DNA of 64,000 bases, taken from Corallium rubrum. Lineage: Eukaryota > Cnidaria > Anthozoa > Scleralcyonacea > Coralliidae. The stretch covers positions 3,795,627 through 3,859,626 of the forward strand of contig OZ035999.1 in the NCBI GenBank assembly GCA_964035015.1. Direction: 5' to 3'. Made by a program: the position numbers and the translations under genes. Numbering within the stretch: the first letter of the stretch is position 1; each line of letters opens with the position of its first letter. Under the pieces are notes generated by a model. The model did no database searches. It saw nothing but the letters and a program-made list of their open reading frames with translations, and had not been told where the DNA came from. Below are positions 47,701-56,700 of the stretch, piece by piece.

Positions 47701-50700
47701 GGCTTAATTTATGCAAGTGTTTGATAGCATCTCCAAACTCCGTGTCACAAGATGTTGACCAGCGTAGAGCTACAAACTTATGATTTCTCATCGGCAGGTC
47801 TTGTTAATAACATGCATGCAACTCGAACTTTGGAACTTCTAGTTTTCATTTGTACCACTGGCATTTATGAGAGTAACCATAAAACCAAGTTTCCTCGGAC
47901 TCCAATCCACTCCATTAAATATTGGCTTTCACGCGAGTTTGAGCCATTTTAGGGCCTAATTTTTTTTAATTTCTCCAGAGCTTGAGTACCGAGAGATTAT
48001 AACAAAACGTATTGACGCCATTGAAGTACGAAGGTGCAAGAACTCATCGACGTTGGCACCGTGATGTCTACACTTTTTCTCTACAGTAGAACCATGCCCT
48101 AGCAACCAGGATTGAAAATCCACAAACGGGAACAATTCAAAGGAGCGAAATATTCGAAATCTTCTGTTTTACGTCAATAAATTAGTATTTTACGGTAGCG
48201 CAAACCAACGCCAGGGGGGGGGGGGGGGGGGGAGGGGGAAAGTAATTGCTCCGTATTGAAAGAGGAAAAAACAAAGAAGAGATGGGGAAGGTAAGAAAGA
48301 AAAAGAAAAGGGTAAACAAAGACCAAAGAAAGGTGCTTTTAAGCGTCTCATGCAATGTAACTATGAAGAATACGCAGAACTTGAAATGTGTTTTCAAATC
48401 GATCAAGTGAAACCAGATATTTGCATATACCGTAACTTATAGAAGTGAAACCAGTGTCACTCACTCAGAATCATTCTACAGTATAGTAGCACCTAACTAG
48501 TAATAATCTTAGATTAGTGAAGTGCGTTCGGTGTAGACGTTGACCAAAATGTTAATACTCCATGAGTAGAAATAAATTTCAAATCAGTCGTTCAAGATTT
48601 CGAAATTTGGTAAAGTTGATCACTAACCAGACAATGGACAATGATTCACATACACGAGTTCATTATTTGTAGATGTCTGCGCGCGTATAATAAGACAAAT
48701 CTTCAATACTCCATATTAAAATACTCCACAATAATATCAATCAATATGTGTACGATATAAGCAACCCAAACTTAACAAATCTTTACCCGAATTAAAGTCT
48801 TTTACTATTATGAAGCAACTATGTAAACCAACTAATGTCATTAAATATACTAATTATAAGCGAACAAAAGAGGAGTACAGTTGAAGCTTTCCTTGCGATC
48901 ACTCTCGTAAGCGGCCAGCTCGAATATTAACGACTATTTCATATTTACAAACTGGACTTTTTCTTTGTCTTTGAGCTGTCGTAAATGACAAGTTCTAGGT
49001 GCAGTCACTTTTCCACAGCCCCGATGTGGTCGCTTATGACAGCTTCAAATGTGCATGCAGCACTTCGTGCGACCATTCTAAAGCGACCAGCTCCCATCAG
49101 TGGAACCCCGTCATACGACCACCCCGTTTAATATTACGACCACTTTTTTTCTGAACTGAATACTCTCTATAAGTACGTTATTACGACCACATTTTCTGGC
49201 CCGACGGTAGTCATATCAACGAGGTTCCACTGTATATAGCAACCATACACCTTTAAACGGCCAGCTCTATAGTTACGACCACTTGTCCACTGCAATTCCA
49301 GTCCTGAGGTGGTCGCTTAATATTACAATTTGCAGTCCTGACGTGGTCGCTTAATATTACAAGAGCTCTAACTGTACACGCGTAAAAACGCACAGGTTTT
49401 AACAAGTCTGCAGCAGACTTGTTACAAGACTGTTCCAACAAGCCGACATCAAGTTGTGTTCGCACTACTTGCTCCCAGTTGTTGTGACAAGCCGATAACA
49501 AGTTGTTGGCAGCTTTGTAACAAGCTTGTTGGAACAAGGTCGTAACAACGTTGTTGAGCTTGCTACAGCGTGATAACAAGCTTGCTACAGCGTGATAAGC
49601 CAACAGCATTGTTACAACTTGTTCCCAGGCTTTTTCCAAGCTTGTTCCGCCAACATCTTACCTCAAAGTGAAACCAGTATTACCCACATTTATTCAACAG
49701 TAGAACCCAAGCAAACAAAGGAGGAGTTTTCTGTATTTTAACGCACACCGCCACCCTGCCACCTCTGACCAATCGAGAATACATCAATAATTTCATTCAT
49801 TTACATTTTATCTGAAGTTACAGTGTCATCATCTTTAATAGAATAACCTCAAGAATAACAGTATCAACATTTTTGCACAAAATAAATGGTGACATTTTGA
49901 CCTTGCTGTAAAGATACAAAGAAGTTCTTCCAGTTGATATATTTTTGATCTTAAATTTCAAGGGTGTTATACTAAACGCTTGAGAAAAATGACCTTAAAG
50001 TGCCTATGAAACGAAAATTAAATTTGTCTTATTTGAAAGAACACTTAAAATGATAGAGTAACATCTTTTGCAGTTTTTCGTTTCCCAGCTTCGTTGTTGA
50101 GATATTTTAGTTTGTTTGATATGTAAATTAAACATTTTGACGTCACACGTGCATGATGAGTTATCGAAAAAGTTATATATCTTTGCTATTATCAAATATA
50201 ATAATCAATATAATGTTCAAATTAATTTGGTTTGATAATAGAAAAGATATCTAACCTTCTCCAATGGCTCCTAGACGTCAAAATGTTTAATTTGCATATG
50301 AAACAAACTAAAATATCTCAAGAACAAAGCAAGGAAATGAAAAACTGCAATAGATGTTATTCTACAATTTTAAGTGTTCTTCCAAATAAGACAACAGATA
50401 TACAATACAGACATACAGTGGCATATTTAGGAATGCATAGTATGACATGCCCTCTCTAGTCTAAGGGCATTAAAAATATTTTAAAGCCCTTGGTGGCTAA
50501 AAAGAGGGTTCCCTATACTTTTCGCGTGAAGCGTGATTGAGTTATTTTACTTACCCGTGAAACGTGATCGATGATTTTTTTAATCCGTGATTCGTGATCG
50601 TAAGGTTTCAAATCTTTTTACGTGCACGCGAAAGTAACTTTTGATTTAACCGTGACCCGTGAATGAAGGCTAGAATTAAATGTGATTCGTGAATCGTCTG

Positions 50701-53700
50701 TGTTTCGTGAACAGTTATTTTAGGATTTATGGAATTTCTGTTGTTTGTCTTGTCTGTCTTCGAACAGTTGAACACCGGAATAGCATGCATGTATACTTGA
50801 TATTTTACGCTATAGCTACTGTACTTACAGATTATTTTGACTATTTTACTTTGACTAACTCCAGACGATTGTACTCGTCAAACGGAGACCTTCAGGCTTC
50901 AGAGTGTTGAGACAAAGATAATAAAAAGCGACGCCAGGCGCAATTTTGCATGATCGCAGTGTTTACAGACCTTTACAATGGACTGCAAGGGCAGAAAGAA
51001 ATCTTTCAAACTTGCTTCATCCTTCTGAGATTGAAGAGAAAGACTTCGAGAATGCGAAATATTATTAATCAGTCAGATGATGCGAAATATTAATCCGTGA
51101 ATTTCTTTTGTATTTTTACGTGAATCGTGATTGCCTCGATTTTTGAGTGAATGTGAAAGAGTTTTTGCGATTTTTCGTGACTCGTGAAAAGACTAAATAT
51201 TTTTACCTGAATGCATTTTGTGAATGGGTATGGGGGACCCTCTAAAAAATTTGGATGAAATAAAAGTAGTGTTGAAGTTAAACTTGCTCCAAGTCCGCCT
51301 CTTAGCGCTAATTTTTGGTCAAAAACGTCGAAAGGTCAAAAATGTTTGAAAAGGACTTGAGAAAGTCTATGTTGAAATGCAAATAATATAGAAAGGAATA
51401 TATAACGTTTCGAGCGAAGGCCCTTCAGAGAGAAACGTTTTGGATGAAATGGTCAAAGTCAGGATCCAAATATTCTATATACAATTTTTAATTTCCTCAA
51501 ACTGTTGGATGATAAACCAGTAAGAATTAGTTTCTACAATACAGTGCAAGTGAAACAAAAAATTCTACCTGTGAGGTATAGCTGGTTCATATGGTAATTA
51601 TTAAGTTTGTGTGCTTGCAGTTTCTATCATGATATTAAAATATACAGTACCATTATTTCTTTCTCAATTATTTGGAAGGTGTGGTAGGTATGCCATCAAA
51701 TATCTGTTAGTTTAAGAAGTAAAGTGGAAACTGGCTCCTACTCAATAGGTGTTATGAAAAAGCGTGAAATATGTGAGTTCAAAAGGGTGCTTTGAGAGCA
51801 GGTGACAACAAAGAACACCAGTGCCAATAAATTCTTGATATCTGAAGAACTAGTCAAGTTGGTACAGTATCTGAAACATTCAGATATCTAACATATCTTT
51901 GTACTTTTATGATATCAACAGCTTTTGCTTGCTGTTTTTATGTTAAATCTATATGCACAGTATTAAGAAATCTATTCAAATTGTATTGTTTGAAAGAAAT
52001 TTTTGTAATACATCTAATGCATCTTATGGTTAACAATCCTGGGTTATATCACACTAAGTTTTATGTATGATGGAGCATTCCTTTGGAACTCCGTTCCAAA
52101 AGACATTAGGGGAAGTACATCCCTCACTTCCTTTCAAAAGAAAATCACTGCTTGCATTGACATTTGAAAGTTGAATTAAGTGTATATAGATTTTCCTGTA
52201 AATACTTTTAGTTTGATTACTTTCTAGTTGGTTATGTTAACTTCAGTACTACATGTTATATCTAATTTTGTAAATAGTTTCTTAGTTTTTTGTCTTTTTC
52301 CTTTATATGTAAATATCTTTTGCACACACCCCTCTTGGAAATCAGCTTCGGTTGACGGGGTCAACGTGTTTAAATAAAGTTTCTATCTGTCTATCTATCC
52401 ATCTAACCAGTCTCAAAGCTTCAAAAACAACAAGAGTGAGAAGTGATCCATAATCTCATCAATACCATTATTGAAAGAGTCTGAGAAAGGAGTAACATTT
52501 ATAAGGTCCAAAATCCACAATCTAAGTCAAATTAAAATTTGCAATCGACTACTTTTGCAGCATCTGTGATTGTGAATAGTGGGAAAAATCCACACAATCT
52601 GAGAGATCCAGGATACAAAAGGAGATAAAGAATCACAAACAAAATTTGCAAACTAAGACAAATATTTAACAAAGAAATCTGCAACCACTTCTTTTGCAAA
52701 TGATCTGGAATCTGACAGAAATCTTTGAAAAATACAAAATCCACATCTACAAAAACCAAACTATCGACGTATCAGGTTTAAAAAAGTGCACAAGCCTGCA
52801 TAGTGTATAAAAGGCTCCTCTGTGCCAGGCCTTAAAATGATTTTGCCATAGTATCAGAAGACTGCTGCTCAGCGCTAGGAGGTATCGCGCACGAGTGTAA
52901 TTTGAGTAGCAAGCGTTAAAATAGTAGGCTGTGGGCATAATGCCTGCGCCCTGTGGTGTTTTGAGAAGCGAGACTACCACTTTTCCCCAAACAAAACACA
53001 AGCAAATTGTTGAGAAACAATTACTCACTCTTGTACGCATTTTGTATTAAAAAGATTTACCGGTCATAGATGTCCGGTAAGTGACGATATTTGCGGGTCA
53101 AACTGAAAAATTTACCAGTCAATGACCAGCACTTATTTGGAGGCCTGCTCTGTACTGTATTTCAAATTTGTCATAGAACAAATGCAACTTCAAGTTTGTA
53201 ACTTTTTATCTCCTAAATACCTCAGTCTCTAACATGCACAATGGAAAGAACAGATTAATTAAGTAATTACTTGTACATATTGGGAAACGTGTTTGCATGT
53301 GAGATACAAATGTAAAGAAAATATTTAACAACTAGATTCCATTTTGCTGTGGTCTGTTCAGTTATAGAATAGATGCACAGACAACATCACTACTTGGTAA
53401 CAAAAAAGTGGTCTTACCACATTGTTACAGTATGTCTTCTGTGCAATGATCTATAACTGAACAGACAACAAAAAATGGAATCTATTTGTTTTATACAATA
53501 CAAAAATTTAAAAGGTTTCTATCGAAATTCTTGCCAGATTTTGGGGCATGAAGAAGGAAAAGGCAAGTCAGCTGATGTAATCTGACGTGATCCATGTGTC
53601 TGTCCTCTAATAGATCATGGCCAACAACCAATGAAAACACACAAGCAGCCAGGATATTGTATAACTAGTGATATTTCTAGTGATGTGGGCAATGTTAATT

Positions 53701-56700
53701 AATATTCCAATACTATACAGTTACAATACTATCACAGCTATTGCAATAGTGTCACAACAGTATTTTTATTTTAAACTTTCACAATACTATTGCAATAGTC
53801 AAAATGACCTCAAAGGACAAGTGCAAGTACAAGAAAGACAGAAACATGATTTACCTCAGGTCTTAGAGAAGAGGTCTGTGTGGTTTCATCAAGGTTACCT
53901 TCTTTGACAAAATGAATATCAATTGGTTTCCCATCTGGTTCAGCTGGTAACTCCACAACTAAAACAGAACAAAATTTATGCTGTCAAATTAATGCTGAAG
54001 CCTGAAGGAGGTTGAAGTAAGACAATGGAAAAAATAAATAATCTCAGATAAACTCAATTTGCCTAATCCAGTGTTTATCTCCCACTGGATTTAAATACCC
54101 CAACTCTCAGCCTATTGAACTTTATGCACTACATTTTTCATTGACTAGTGATAAAACGTTAATTTTTGTTAGCATAGGTCATGCAGAAAAGTTTGATGAA
54201 AAGCTAAATTTTACTGTTAGAGGTCTGCCACAGGATTTCTAAAAATTGATATTCTAAGTTCAGAAATGAAAATCAATATTCAATATGTACTATAGGCTCG
54301 GTTTCCAGCCTTATTTCGGGCTGCGACCCGCCCCCGAAATCACGGCTGGGCTCGTGAGCGTGTCATTGTCAATTTCCACCAATCACAAATGCACCTGCAC
54401 ATTTTCAGCAGGCATATATTATTGAACATTTGTATAAATTATCGTGACAGCCCAGGCGTACGACCGAATTTTCGACACTTTTGAAGATTATTTTTTAAAA
54501 GATTTGCAACGTGACCATTAGTGGCCAAGATGTGTTTCCATTTAACCTACTAGGTCAGGAAAATCACTGATATTTCAGTCAGTGTCAATAGTTTGTTGAT
54601 ATTAACTCGAAATCAATCACAACTGCGATTTCGCCTTTGATGTCTTTCATGGAAGATGATCAGATACGGTTTCTCAAGTCAGTTTGAATCACGGCAGAGT
54701 TCGGCGACGATTTATAGAACGACGAAGATGCTAAAAAGCTAATTGAACCTGGTGAATGTCAGACTGTTTATTTACATTAATACCGTTTCAGACCGTTTGT
54801 GTCTTCGTGAAATGGCGGGCCTATAAATTGTTGATTAAAGATGTCCATAAGAAAAGATTGCACCTTGCTTCAGTTCACGAAGCTCACTGAATTATAAGTC
54901 GTGTCTTTGCTTGCATTTCTGCCATTTCAAACATCTGCGATTTATCGTTCACTGACTCTGTTTATAGTGTTGGTTGGACTTGGATGAATGACAAAAATAT
55001 CTTTGCCGTGGGTAAATTATGCATTACGTCACAGACATCACAAGCCGCTCACGCGTCCAGCCGTTCGTAGAGGGCGGGTAAAGTCCCGCGAGTCGAGATA
55101 AGGCTGGAAATCGAGCCTATATGTACTACACTGTCCAATAAAGATAGTTCAACACAATACTTCACTTGTGATAATCACAAGATACATGTACAAATGGTGA
55201 ATTTAGTTATCACTTTGTTCATCCCTTTCACTACTGTTGGGGCCTTTTAGTACTTATAGTCAAGAGAAGAAGTCTATTAGTGAAAGGGTTAAGAAAATCT
55301 GGTAACCTACTAGCAAGGCCTTACCAAAAGACTTGTTACCCTGAGAAAAGTCTTGATGGTGCTAATATATAGAACATTAATAGTATTATATAACAAGATG
55401 ATGAAAGACATGCAGTATAAAAATATACTAAGATCCAAAAGGGGAAAGGTCCCACCCAAAAAAATTTTAAAAGTCTAGAAAAAATTAGATATGGAAGGAA
55501 GAAGTGAATGTCAAAGTAAATCAATGAGTGAACAATGACTGAGCGACTGAGTGATGTTGTTTCATGTTTCATGTTACATATAAAATAATGAACATTTTGT
55601 CATACCTAAAGTTAACTATATTCTGAAAAATAATGTTCCAGTATTGGATAGGATTCAGTTAGGGTACTTATATATCAGGGCCGTAGACACCGGGGGGGCT
55701 GGGGGGGCTTCACCCCTATAATTCGTAAACTAGCGATAATCTGTAAAGTTTTAGAGGGAAATAAAATTTATGCTATAAATCTCGCCCCAGAATGCAGGAA
55801 ATGCTGTTTCAGAGACCCTAGAATCCAAAATTTTCCAGGGGGGGCATGCCCCCGGACCCCCTAGATATCTCGCATCTTCGACGCTCGCTACATCAGCCCC
55901 GCCCAATACAAAATAGCTTCCTACGGCCCTGTATATCTTATTATATCTATATCTAAAAACACATTTCTGAATACTCTGTCATGCACTGTCACATGTACAA
56001 CCCATATATACCATCACACAATACCAATACACTGGATATAAATATATCAGAAGGCATATAATAAAGTATGCCTCCTGATATATGTCAAAATATACTAATA
56101 ACCCTACCCAGCCCAGCCCATCCTGTGATTGGAAGAGCATTGTCTGGCATTAGGCAGGAAAAAAAACTCTGAAGTGGCTAACTGGGCTAAGACTTAACCC
56201 TTTATAACCCAGACCTAGCCTTGTTTAAATAGAATCGACAAATTGTCTGGGGCCAGAAAACACTAAACGTGACCAACTGGTCAATAAAGCGTTAAGTAAA
56301 TATACTTATGTATTTCCATCTGGTAAGCTGCAATTGTGCTCAGACAGGTTAGTTTGTGATTAATTTGGCCAACATTGATGTCCTGCAACCATTTGTAGTA
56401 AATGGCAGAAATATCTTAGGGTATGCTCTGCTATTTTGATGTTTTTGGCTAAGATTTTCAATTGAAGCTAAAGCTTTATTTACATCAGCACTAAACCTCT
56501 GCAATGACACTTTGTAATGCACCAGCAACATCTTTTTGTGTTGCTTTATAAAACACCAACAAAAACCTGCCACAACGCTTATGTCTTGGCTCCCGATTTT
56601 CAGTGTTGGGACTTGCCCATGACTAGCCATTTACCTTTACAAACTACAATTTGTCATTGCAATAAATTGTCAGGATAATTGCCCTGATTAATTGCAGTGT

